A stretch of 64,000 bases of DNA from Hymenobacter mellowenesis (GTDB taxonomy: Bacteria > Bacteroidota > Bacteroidia > Cytophagales > Hymenobacteraceae), in contig NZ_JAUQSX010000017.1 of NCBI RefSeq assembly GCF_030581005.1, positions 1-64,000 on the forward strand, read 5' to 3'. Of this stretch, positions 1 to 7,532 are shown one piece after another. The number at the start of each line of letters is the position of its first letter. Within the stretch, counting starts at the first letter, position 1. Below the pieces are notes generated by a model. The model was not told the origin of the DNA, did no database searches, and saw only the letters and a list, made by a program, of their open reading frames with translations. The position numbers and the translations under genes are program-made.

Positions 1-626
1 GGCTCATGCTGCGGCTGCTGGGCGATACCCTGCGCCGGGCCACCAGCAACGCCATCTGGCGCCCGCGCCCGGCGCAGGGCGACTCCATCCGCACGCTCTA
101 CGGCCTGCGCGTCGATTCGCTCTACCGCCGCATGCTGCGCGTGAGCGACAACTTCCTGGCTGAACAGCTGCTGCTGATGTGCAGCACCAAAATCGGCCGG
201 CGCGACTCGCTCAGCACCGGCCGCGTCATCCGTTACGCCCGCAAAAACCTGCTCACCACCCTGCCCGACCCGGTGGTGTGGGTAGACGGCTCGGGGCTGT
301 CGCGCCTCAACCTCATCACGCCCCGCACCCTCACCTGCCTGTTGCTCAAGCTGCACCAGGAGCTGCCCGAGCGCCGTCTGCTCAGCCTGCTGGCGGCCGG
401 TGGCGGCCAGGGCACCCTGCGCAAACGCTACCACGACGCCGCCGGCCCCTGGGTGTGGGGCAAAACCGGCACGCTCAGCAACAACCTGAATGTGTGCGGC
501 TACCTGCGCACCAAAAGCGGCCGGCTGGTGGCTTTCTCATTCATGAACAACAACCACGTAGCCGAAAGCGGCGCCATGCGCAACGAAGTGGAGCGGGTGC
601 TGGCGCAGGTGCGGGCGCGACTGTAG
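1..626 (+). CDS. dacB: D-alanyl-D-alanine carboxypeptidase/endopeptidase, PBP4 family (5' partial)
   Basis: C-terminal part of a peptidase family S13 (PBP4/DacB) protein that trims or cleaves peptidoglycan peptides in the periplasm. The frame is open to the left edge, so the start and the SxxK motif lie outside the window. The SxN-type motif is seen as SDN in SDNFLAEQLL, and the KTG motif in GKTGTLSNN about 55 residues before the end, in the order expected for the family. The stop is 14 nt from the stop of the convergent YHYH gene, with no obvious terminator between. The family assignment is firm; which of the bond-cleaving activities dominates cannot be told from this fragment. Confidence 0.88.
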   Translation, partial: LMLRLLGDTLRRATSNAIWRPRPAQGDSIRTLYGLRVDSLYRRMLRVSDNFLAEQLLLMCSTKIGRRDSLSTGRVIRYARKNLLTTLPDPVVWVDGSGLSRLNLITPRTLTCLLLKLHQELPERRLLSLLAAGGGQGTLRKRYHDAAGPWVWGKTGTLSNNLNVCGYLRTKSGRLVAFSFMNNNHVAESGAMRNEVERVLAQVRARL

Positions 627-640
627 GTGCGGCTTGTGAA

Positions 641-1879
641 CTAATGCGTCACCACCACTTTTTGGGTGGCTGAAACGCCCGCACCTTCCACCTTCAGAAA
701 GTACACCCCGGCGGCTAGGTCGGACACCTCAAACTCGGTGGGTACGGACGGATGCAGCTCCAGCGCCGCGCCCACGGGCTGGCCCAGCGTGTTGAATAGG
801 CGGGCGCGTAGGTCGTTGGCTACGCCGCCTTCGGGCGCCACGGTCAGCCGGTCGCTCACGGGGTTGGGAAACACGCTCACCTGCAGGCTAGCGGCCACGA
901 AGTTGGCCGTCACCACGTAGGTTGTCACGGGCTCGTTCACCACGGCGTGGCCCGACTGCGGGCCGGTGGCGCCGGCCGGAATGACGCCGTAGTAGGTGGG
1001 GCCGGGCGTGTAGGGGTAGCCGCCAGCATACTGGCTGTTGATGGTGACGAAGTAGGCGTAGGTGCCGGCCGGGTACTCCGGCGTGATGCAGAAGCGGCCG
1101 TTGTGGCTGTCGAGGTCGCCGCGGCCGGCCACGTATTCGAAGTCTTCGATGTAGTAGCCCAGCGGCTTGGCCGCGTTGATAGCCGGGCCGGCCGAGGGCG
1201 CGGCCGAGCCATCGGGCAGGGTGGTGCGGGTGGTGATGTTGCGCAGCCGAAACGACGTGCGCATGCTTTTGATGGCGCCGGTGCCGTTGGTGTTGGCGTA
1301 GCCGTAGGCGCCGTAAATGGGGTAGCCGTCGAAGGCGAAGCCGATGATGGGGGAGTGGCGCGTGCTGTCGCGGTCGTTGTAGAGGCAGCGCGGGTTGAGG
1401 TGGTGGTGGTACTCGCCGTTGGGGGCCGGGTGGCCGAGACAGGAATCGAAGCTGGGCCCTTCCACCACGATGGCGTTCTGGTTCCACACGCCGGCATTGT
1501 TGTAGCTCATGCCGTCTTTGGCGTTGAAAATGCTCACGCCGTTGCTCCAGACGCCGGTGTGGCCCAGGGGCGTGGCGGTGGGCGTGGCAGTGTTGGGCGT
1601 GGGCGTGCGCGTGATTTTGAACACGAAATTCTGGTTGGTGGTCGTGTTGGGGTTGCCCGGCCAGGGGCCGATGGTGTAGCTCGGCACGCCGGTGCAGGTG
1701 ACGTACACATTGCCGGCCGAATACTGCACGCGCTGCACGTTGCTCGGGATGCCGCCAAAGCCAGTGGCGCCGGTAGTGTTTACCACCCAACTGCTCACGT
1801 TGGGCGTGACCTGGGCCCGGGCCAGCCCCGGCAGGGCCAACAGCAGCGAAAGGAGAAGGGCGTAGCGGTATCGGGGCAT
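641..1879 (-). CDS. YHYH-domain protein with T9SS C-terminal sorting domain
   Basis: 412-aa exported protein. The N-terminus (MPRYRYALLLSLLLALPG..ARAQ) is a signal peptide, which is why I start at 1879 and not at the in-frame ATG 48 nt upstream. The middle carries the YHYH-type signature (NGEYHHHLNPRC, then IIGFAFDGYPIYGAYGY), a domain of unknown enzymatic role found in secreted proteins. The last ~75 residues (VFPNPVSDRLTV ... AAGVYFLKVEG) are a T9SS type A sorting domain, so the protein is probably secreted or attached at the cell surface. Thr/Pro/Asn-rich around residues 85-105. The adjacent upstream gene is divergent (2266) and likely has its own promoter. Confidence 0.85.
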   Translation of the reverse strand: MPRYRYALLLSLLLALPGLARAQVTPNVSSWVVNTTGATGFGGIPSNVQRVQYSAGNVYVTCTGVPSYTIGPWPGNPNTTTNQNFVFKITRTPTPNTATPTATPLGHTGVWSNGVSIFNAKDGMSYNNAGVWNQNAIVVEGPSFDSCLGHPAPNGEYHHHLNPRCLYNDRDSTRHSPIIGFAFDGYPIYGAYGYANTNGTGAIKSMRTSFRLRNITTRTTLPDGSAAPSAGPAINAAKPLGYYIEDFEYVAGRGDLDSHNGRFCITPEYPAGTYAYFVTINSQYAGGYPYTPGPTYYGVIPAGATGPQSGHAVVNEPVTTYVVTANFVAASLQVSVFPNPVSDRLTVAPEGGVANDLRARLFNTLGQPVGAALELHPSVPTEFEVSDLAAGVYFLKVEGAGVSATQKVVVTH

Positions 1880-2265
1880 AAAACGGGGGTGGGAAGGAGG
1901 GCAGAAAAGCCGCCGCCCGGGCAGCAACGGTTGGGCATGCGCCCGGGGCCCGGCCGGCAGCGGCGCGTGAAGCTAGACCCTGGCCCCGCCAGCGGGTTTA
2001 ACAACCCGCCAATCGCCGGCTTCGCCCGGTGAACGGTCCGTCTGGCACGGCAGGCGCTCCAAACAGGCTGGTGGAGCCCAAAAACAGCCAAAATCAGGCT
2101 CACGGGCCCCTTTTTTCATTCGCTGGGAATTTGCCCGGCTTTAACGAGGAATGACCCGGGTCAAACGATGAGGGGAAATAAGAGGTCGGCACGCCTAACA
2201 ATTTTGTATCACCACAGCGGCACAAACCCACCGCTCTCCACCTCGACAATAACTCTCCCAACGCC
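1880..2265. other. 386-bp divergent intergenic region
   Basis: Separates two divergent genes for T9SS-exported proteins and should hold both promoters, but I find no good TAnnTTTG match next to either start. Visible structure is a small hairpin (GCGGGTT/AACCCGC, 1992-2009) and a 10-bp palindrome GACCCGGGTC (2153-2162) that could be an operator. No convincing gene. Confidence 0.4.
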
Positions 2266-4128
2266 ATGTCCACGTTTACTTTCGCTTCCGATTTCCTGAC
2301 TGCCACCCGCCGCTCGATGCTGGCTACCCTGGGCCTGCTGCTGCCCGTGGCCGCCCTGGCCCAGGCCCCCACCATCAGCAGCATGACGCCCACGACGGCC
2401 GCCCCCGGCACCACCGTCACCATCACCGGTACCAACCTCACGGGCTTCACTTCGGTGCTGCTCAACGGCCTGGCCGTGCGCGCCACGCCGGGCCTGGTGC
2501 CGGCCACCACGGCCACGTTCATCGTGCCCGCCGCCGCCGGCACGGGCAAGGTGCGGCTGACCACGGCCGCCGGTACCGCCCTGAGCGCCGCCAAGCTGGG
2601 CGTGACCCGCGCTTCGTCGAGCAGCAACTACACGCAGCTGAGCGCCAACGCCACCAGCGCCACCGCCGCCGGGGCCTACTCGACGCCCGTGGCCGCCGAC
2701 CTCGACAAAGACGGCCTGCTGGAGCTGCTGGTGGGCCAGGGCGACGGCACCATGATGGATTACGAGCAGACCGGCACCAACCAGCCTTTCAGCACCACGG
2801 GCACGCTCATCACCTTCGCCGCCGGCGGCACCGTGGACGTGGGCCTCTACGCCAAGCCGACGGTGAGCGACCTCGACGGCGACGGCCTGCAGGAAATCAT
2901 TGTGGGCGAAGAAACCGGCAAGGTGTACATCTACGAGCAGGCCGCCAGCACTGGCGCCAACGCCTTCAAAGTGGGCCCCGTCAGCACCTTATTTAACAAC
3001 CCCTACGGCGCCACTACTTCGCCTACCGCTAATGCCGGCTCTTACGCCCGTCCTACGGTGGGTGACCTCGACAGCGACGGCCTGATTGACATCGTGGTGG
3101 GCTCCAACAACGGCCTGCTGAACCGCTATGAGCAACTGGCCAGCACCAGCAACACCACGGCCGGCTTCACCACCGCCACGACGGTGAAGCTGGGTACTGG
3201 CGCCGACGTCGATGCCGGCGCTGTGAGCAAGCCGCTCATCACCGACTACGACGGCGACGGCAAGCTCGACATGCTGGTGGGCAACTACACCGGCAACGTG
3301 CAGTTCTACACCCAAACAGCTGCCAATGCCCTTACCTTCAACTTTGTGCGCAACCTGAGCACCGATGGCACTTCCGCCACCGTCATCAACATGGGCAATT
3401 CGGGCACCAACCCCAGCAGCAAAGACGGCTACGCCGCCCCGGCCGTGACCGACTACGACGGCGACGGCCTGCTCGACCTCTTCGTGGGCAACGGCGTGGG
3501 CACGGTGTATCGCTACGAGCAAGCGCAGTCGGCTACCTTGCCCACCCTCACGGCCCCGTTGCCGGTGGTGCTCACGGCCTTCGCCGGCCAGGCCACCAGC
3601 GCCGGCAATCAGTTGAAGTGGAGCACCGCCCAGGAAACAAACAGCGCCCGCTTCGTGGTGGAAGCCTCGGCCGATGGCGGTACGTTCGCCGCTATTGGCG
3701 AGCTGGCCGCCGCCGGCAACAACCCCACCGTTCGCAACTACGACTACCTCGATGCCTCGGCCCCGGCCCTGAGCGCCAGCCGCCGCTACTACCGCCTGCG
3801 CCAAGTAGACCTGGACGGCACCGTGGCCTACTCGCCGGTGGTGACGCTGACCCGCAGCACGGCCGCCGCGCCGGCCCCCAAAGTCCTGGACGCCTACCCC
3901 AACCCCTTTGCCGAAACCCTCACCGTGGCCCTGCCCGGCACTGCTGAGCCCCAAGCCGTAACCGTGTCGCTGAGCAACCTGACCGGCCGCCCGGTGTACG
4001 CTGCCAAGCTCATCCTGGGTGCCGCCCCGCAGGCCCTCAGCGCCCTGCCCGAGCTGGCCGCCGGCGTGTATGTGCTGCGCCTCACCACCGCCACCGGCAC
4101 CATCACCCAGAAAGTGACCCGTCAATAA
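2266..4128 (+). CDS. IPT/TIG plus FG-GAP (VCBS) repeat protein with T9SS sorting domain
   Basis: 620-aa exported protein. Order of parts: signal peptide ending around ALAQA (residue ~33); one IPT/TIG immunoglobulin-like domain (ISSMTPTTAAPGTTVTITGTNL); five FG-GAP/VCBS-type repeats, each with a calcium-loop core such as DLDGDGL or DYDGDGK followed by xxIVVG; a fibronectin-like module (LKWSTAQETNSARFVVEAS); and a T9SS type A sorting domain (YPNPFAETLTVAL to the end). The repeats predict a beta-propeller-like fold stabilised by Ca2+. Such proteins are usually surface adhesins or binding proteins; a ligand cannot be named. Followed by two hairpins before the convergent TlpA-like gene. Confidence 0.85.
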   Translation: MSTFTFASDFLTATRRSMLATLGLLLPVAALAQAPTISSMTPTTAAPGTTVTITGTNLTGFTSVLLNGLAVRATPGLVPATTATFIVPAAAGTGKVRLTTAAGTALSAAKLGVTRASSSSNYTQLSANATSATAAGAYSTPVAADLDKDGLLELLVGQGDGTMMDYEQTGTNQPFSTTGTLITFAAGGTVDVGLYAKPTVSDLDGDGLQEIIVGEETGKVYIYEQAASTGANAFKVGPVSTLFNNPYGATTSPTANAGSYARPTVGDLDSDGLIDIVVGSNNGLLNRYEQLASTSNTTAGFTTATTVKLGTGADVDAGAVSKPLITDYDGDGKLDMLVGNYTGNVQFYTQTAANALTFNFVRNLSTDGTSATVINMGNSGTNPSSKDGYAAPAVTDYDGDGLLDLFVGNGVGTVYRYEQAQSATLPTLTAPLPVVLTAFAGQATSAGNQLKWSTAQETNSARFVVEASADGGTFAAIGELAAAGNNPTVRNYDYLDASAPALSASRRYYRLRQVDLDGTVAYSPVVTLTRSTAAAPAPKVLDAYPNPFAETLTVALPGTAEPQAVTVSLSNLTGRPVYAAKLILGAAPQALSALPELAAGVYVLRLTTATGTITQKVTRQ

Positions 4129-4145
4129 GGCCCGATTTTAAAAAC

Positions 4146-4183
4146 AACGGCCCCGGTTTCCAGATGTGGAAGCCGGGGCCGTT
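4146..4183. terminator. GC-rich terminator hairpin
   Basis: Arms 4146-4160 and 4169-4183 (AACGGCCCCGG core) pair with one G-T wobble around an 8-nt loop, 18 nt after the stop of the FG-GAP gene. Followed by TTGGGCATTTT, so it is a weak rho-independent type. Probably ends rightward transcripts. Confidence 0.55.
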
Positions 4184-4193
4184 GGGCATTTTG

Positions 4194-4233
4194 GCACGAG
4201 TGCCCCGAAGCTCCCGCTTCGGGGCACTCGTGC
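4194..4233. terminator. 17-bp perfect stem abutting the stop of the TlpA-like gene
   Basis: Perfect 17-bp arms (4194-4210 and 4217-4233) with a 6-nt loop. The right arm ends exactly where the stop codon of the leftward gene begins (4234). Sits between convergent genes together with the hairpin at 4146-4183, so it likely serves leftward transcripts as terminator or as a 3'-end stabiliser. Confidence 0.55.
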
Positions 4234-5388
4234 TTACGGCTGGGGCAGCAGGCGGGCCAGGGTGGCGCGCAGCTCCTCGCCGTGCAGGTTGGTAGCCACG
4301 ATGATGCCGTTGGGGTCGATGAGGAAGTTCTGGGGCACGGCGTTCACGCTGTAGAGCGTGGCGGCGGCGTTGCCCCGGCGCAGGTCCGACACCTGCGTCC
4401 AGGCGAGGTGGTCGTCGGCAATGGCTTTGAGCCACTGGGCACGGTCGTTTTCCACGTCGATGCTCACGCCCAGAATCTCGAAGCTGCGGTTTTTGAACTG
4501 CTCGTACGTCTTCACCACCTCGGGGTTTTCGCGGCGGCAGGGGCCGCACCAGCTGGCCCAGAAATCGACCAGCACGTACTTGCCGAGGTAGCTGGCCAGC
4601 GCCACGCGCTTGCCGTCGGCAGTGGGCTGCTCGAAATTGGGGGCCCGGGCGCCCACGGCCACGTACTGCAGGCGCTGCAGGGCCAGGCCAAACAACACGG
4701 CCTCGGGCAGCTGCCGCACCTCAGGCCCGAGCAGGGCGAAAAGCGGCGCTGCGGTGGCGTAAGTCGGGATGGGACCGGCCACTTCTTTCACCGCCCCCAG
4801 GCTGATAAGCGAGTTGGGGTGGGCCTTGATGAAATCAGTCAGAACGCGCGTCGACTGCGATTGCAGCGCGGTGTAGCGGGCGTTGTAGGGCCGGCTGAAG
4901 GTGGCGGTGGCGCGGGTGGCGGGCGCGGTGTTGCGGTACGCCGCGTAGAGCGAGTCCTGCTGCCGTTTCACCACGTCGAGCGGCCGGGTCAGCTCCCGGT
5001 ATTCCGACGAAAGGAGGGAGCCGCTGAGTTCGGCGTGTGCCAGCGAATCGGGCGAGGTGAATACCGTGGTGCCTTTTTCGAGGTAGAAAACCGCGTTGTC
5101 GGCCTGCCTGGTGTAGAGGCGGCGCTTGTGACCGCGCGGCACCAGCACCAGCCGGGCCTTGGCGGGCGCCTGCACGTTGCCGCGCAGCACAAACTCGCCC
5201 TTTTTCACCGCCGCCGAATCGGTGATGGCATTTCCCGCCAGCGTTTCGCGCACCAAGAAGACTTTGGCCGGGCCCTGCACGGTGGGCAGCGTGCCGCGCA
5301 GCACAAAAGCGGCGGGCGTCTGGGTTTGGGCCTGGGCCAGCGGGCAAGTGCCGAGCAGCGCGGCTGCCAGAATCAACGCTTTCTGCAT
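4234..5388 (-). CDS. TlpA-like thioredoxin-fold protein with N-terminal DUF4369-type domain
   Basis: 384-aa periplasmic or envelope disulfide reductase candidate. A signal peptide (MQKALILAAALLGTCPLAQAQ) is followed by a beta-rich DUF4369-like region (residues ~27-130), a helical linker, and a C-terminal AhpC/TSA-thioredoxin domain with the catalytic pair C281-G-P-C284 in VDFWASWCGPCRRENP. The cis-Pro region is in NAVPQNFLID. Families with this architecture act in extracytoplasmic thiol redox chemistry; the partner is unknown. A close paralogue with the same layout lies at 20458-21603 and a third relative at 27187-28680. Lies 69 nt downstream of the 635-aa orphan on the same strand, so the two may be cotranscribed. 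Confidence 0.87.
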   Translation of the reverse strand: MQKALILAAALLGTCPLAQAQTQTPAAFVLRGTLPTVQGPAKVFLVRETLAGNAITDSAAVKKGEFVLRGNVQAPAKARLVLVPRGHKRRLYTRQADNAVFYLEKGTTVFTSPDSLAHAELSGSLLSSEYRELTRPLDVVKRQQDSLYAAYRNTAPATRATATFSRPYNARYTALQSQSTRVLTDFIKAHPNSLISLGAVKEVAGPIPTYATAAPLFALLGPEVRQLPEAVLFGLALQRLQYVAVGARAPNFEQPTADGKRVALASYLGKYVLVDFWASWCGPCRRENPEVVKTYEQFKNRSFEILGVSIDVENDRAQWLKAIADDHLAWTQVSDLRRGNAAATLYSVNAVPQNFLIDPNGIIVATNLHGEELRATLARLLPQP

Positions 5389-5457
5389 GGGTAGATGCGG
5401 TTTCCTGAAAATGAGTAGTAGCGCAAGCTACGACGGCACCTCCGAAAACAGCAGCGC

Positions 5458-7365
5458 CTACTCCTCCAGGTTGTCGGCCGGCGCCTCGAACAGTTCTGGC
5501 TGGGTGACGCTCAGCTGCGCGTGCTGCGTGGGCGTGAGGAAGATGTAGCCCTCGCCGCCGAGGCAATCGTAGAGCTGGCCGGGCGCGTGCTGCTCCCGTA
5601 GGGCGCGCTTGATGAGGTCCACAAAATCGGTGTCGAGCCAGTCGGAGTTGATTTTCAGCCGCATGCCATACGCCTGCCCGCCCAGCCGGAAGCCGAAGGA
5701 AAAAGTGGCGTCCTCAGGCAAGTCTGGGTTGAAACCATCCTGGATGTGGGTAGGCGCAAAGCCGCCGCGCGAAATGGCCGCCAGCGCCCGGGTGCGCGCC
5801 GCGTACGGCGCGGGCGATATGGCCGATTCCCAATCGATGGGATGAATGACATTCGGAAAGCACAGCAGCACGGCGGCATAGCTCGTTTTGTGGCCACGCA
5901 AGGCAGCTTCGCGCCCTTTGACCAACTCCGCGGCCGACAACTGCGAAAACAGGCCCAGCTGCCGGTAATCGGCTATCAACTGCTCAATATGTGTAGAATT
6001 GAATCGGTTGTCGTGCGATTCATCGGACAGAAAATAGTAGGCCGGGCCCCACAAGGCCCGTTGCGCTTTGGTCATGGCAATCAGGCCCAGCCGCTCGTTG
6101 CCGTACACCGACCGGGCGTCGGGTGTGGAAGCGCGATAGAGGCGCAGAGGCGAATTCTGGTCGGCTAGCCACTGGTTGAGGCTGCGCTGGAAATATTCGC
6201 TTACCTGGGCGCCCAGCGGCGGGTTGGGGTCGGTGCCGTCTTTGTTGATGAAATCTTGCCAAAACGTGTCCTCGTAACGCCGGCCACCGGCGCGGAAACT
6301 GAGCGTGACGTTTTGGGCCAGCGACGTTGGCCCAAAGTCCTTGATGCTCGTCGTCACCCGCAAATTGGTGTAGTGGAAGCCGGGCAGCAACGCCGGCAGC
6401 TGCGCAAAAAGCGCCGGGTAAAGCGCCTCCGGCTGGCGCGGCAGCTTCCGCAGGTCCACGATGCGGCCACGCTCGCAATACGCCAGCAAATCGAACGGCT
6501 TATACAGTTGAAAGGGCTGATAATTCCGCACCAGGCGCTGGTGCTGGGCTTCCGACAGCACGCCGGCCCGCTGCAGGCGCCGTAGCCAGCGCAGCTGTTC
6601 GGCTTTGGTACGGGCGTAGGTGGCGCGGTGCTGCGTCAGCTCAGACGCCGTGTGGCACACTTCGGCTTCTGTGCGTAGCTGCCCCATTCTCAGCTGGCGC
6701 TGCAGCTCCTCGTAAACGGGCTGCTCGATGAGGCCCAGCGCGAACAAGTCGCGCGCCGTGCGGGTGCGGGTTTTGCCAAACGCGCTGCGCTGCTCGCTAA
6801 TCCAATGGGTGAGCGGCGGCGATATGGCCGACAGCGGCGGATAAATCGTCCAGCCCATTTCACCCACCGAGTCTTCGGCCCGAATAGCGTCCTCGATGCG
6901 CAGGCGGGCCGGCAGCTGCTGCCGGTACCAGCGCGTAAAAGCCACGGTGTCGTTGTGGAAGCGCTTCAGCGTGGCGGCGTATTTGCTCACCACGCGCACC
7001 CGCGACTTCCCGGGCGCCTGGTCGGCAGAGTCGTTGGCCAATTCCATCAGTTCGTAAAGCATCTCCTGATTGAAGGTCCGGTACTGGAATTCATTCTGAA
7101 AAGCTTCCGCGCAAAACGCAAGAATGCCGGGCGGGCCATTGGTTGGAACCTGGGCGGTTTGTTCGCCTGTGGAGTCTGTTTCCCAAACCGATAACGTGCC
7201 CTTGCGCATCCGGCTCAGCAACTCGGCGCGGCCCGCCGCATTTAGCACGCCTTTCTGGTAGAGCCGTTCGGCAAAGGCCGCGCCGGGGCCAGCTCCGCGC
7301 TTGCCCGTCCACCACACGCCGGCCGCCAGCAACAGCGCCAACCCCAGAATGAGCAGTGCTTTCAT
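5458..7365 (-). CDS. orphan membrane-anchored protein of unknown function
   Basis: 635 aa; I recognise no family. The chosen start (7365) gives a single N-terminal membrane segment (MKALLILGLALLLAAGVWW); a longer in-frame start would run into the palindromic repeat at 7416-7523 and is unlikely. Visible internal repetition: four short helical motifs of the form LxxxGxLxxxxxxxLxxxxxxG (for example LYQKGVLNAAGRAELLSRMR near the N-terminus and LFALGLIEQPVYEELQRQLR mid-protein), and two related beta-rich segments (GFHYTNLRVTTSIKDFG... and GGFAPTHIQDGFNPDLP...) each ending in a W-x-x-(D)F(I/V) stretch. The rest is predicted outside the cytoplasmic membrane. No catalytic motif seen. Possibly cotranscribed with the TlpA-like gene downstream. 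Confidence 0.72.
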   Translation of the reverse strand: MKALLILGLALLLAAGVWWTGKRGAGPGAAFAERLYQKGVLNAAGRAELLSRMRKGTLSVWETDSTGEQTAQVPTNGPPGILAFCAEAFQNEFQYRTFNQEMLYELMELANDSADQAPGKSRVRVVSKYAATLKRFHNDTVAFTRWYRQQLPARLRIEDAIRAEDSVGEMGWTIYPPLSAISPPLTHWISEQRSAFGKTRTRTARDLFALGLIEQPVYEELQRQLRMGQLRTEAEVCHTASELTQHRATYARTKAEQLRWLRRLQRAGVLSEAQHQRLVRNYQPFQLYKPFDLLAYCERGRIVDLRKLPRQPEALYPALFAQLPALLPGFHYTNLRVTTSIKDFGPTSLAQNVTLSFRAGGRRYEDTFWQDFINKDGTDPNPPLGAQVSEYFQRSLNQWLADQNSPLRLYRASTPDARSVYGNERLGLIAMTKAQRALWGPAYYFLSDESHDNRFNSTHIEQLIADYRQLGLFSQLSAAELVKGREAALRGHKTSYAAVLLCFPNVIHPIDWESAISPAPYAARTRALAAISRGGFAPTHIQDGFNPDLPEDATFSFGFRLGGQAYGMRLKINSDWLDTDFVDLIKRALREQHAPGQLYDCLGGEGYIFLTPTQHAQLSVTQPELFEAPADNLEE

Positions 7366-7415
7366 CAAAACAGATACTTTAATTAGAAGGTGTGGATGAA
7401 GCCGGCAGCCGCACC

Positions 7416-7523
7416 AAAGGAACGTCATGCTGAGCGCAGCCGAAGCATCTCTACCGCACAATAGTAAAATTGATTACTGCTGCGGTAGAGATGCTTCGGC
7501 TGCGCTCAGCATGACGTTCCTTT
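7416..7523. repeat. class A palindromic element, copy A1
   Basis: Perfect 43-bp arms (7416-7458 and 7481-7523) around a 22-nt AT-rich loop. Arm core: GTCATGCTGAGCGCAGCCG, then AAGCATCTCTACCGC. Each arm also contains a smaller palindrome (ATGCT...AGCAT). Lies 9 nt after the stop of the SerB-SerA fusion gene and 50 nt before the start of the next gene. Confidence 0.93.
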
Positions 7524-7532
7524 ACTTCACCC

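Noticed and set aside
2989..4125. 378-codon open frame on the minus strand opposite the FG-GAP repeat gene
   Set aside because: Composition is Gly/Gln/His/Val-rich as expected for the reverse of GC-rich repeats; no start context or domain. The plus-strand gene has signal, repeats and sorting domain.
7366..7461. Upstream start for the 635-aa orphan protein
   Set aside because: The extra residues are encoded by the class A repeat and hide the N-terminal membrane anchor.
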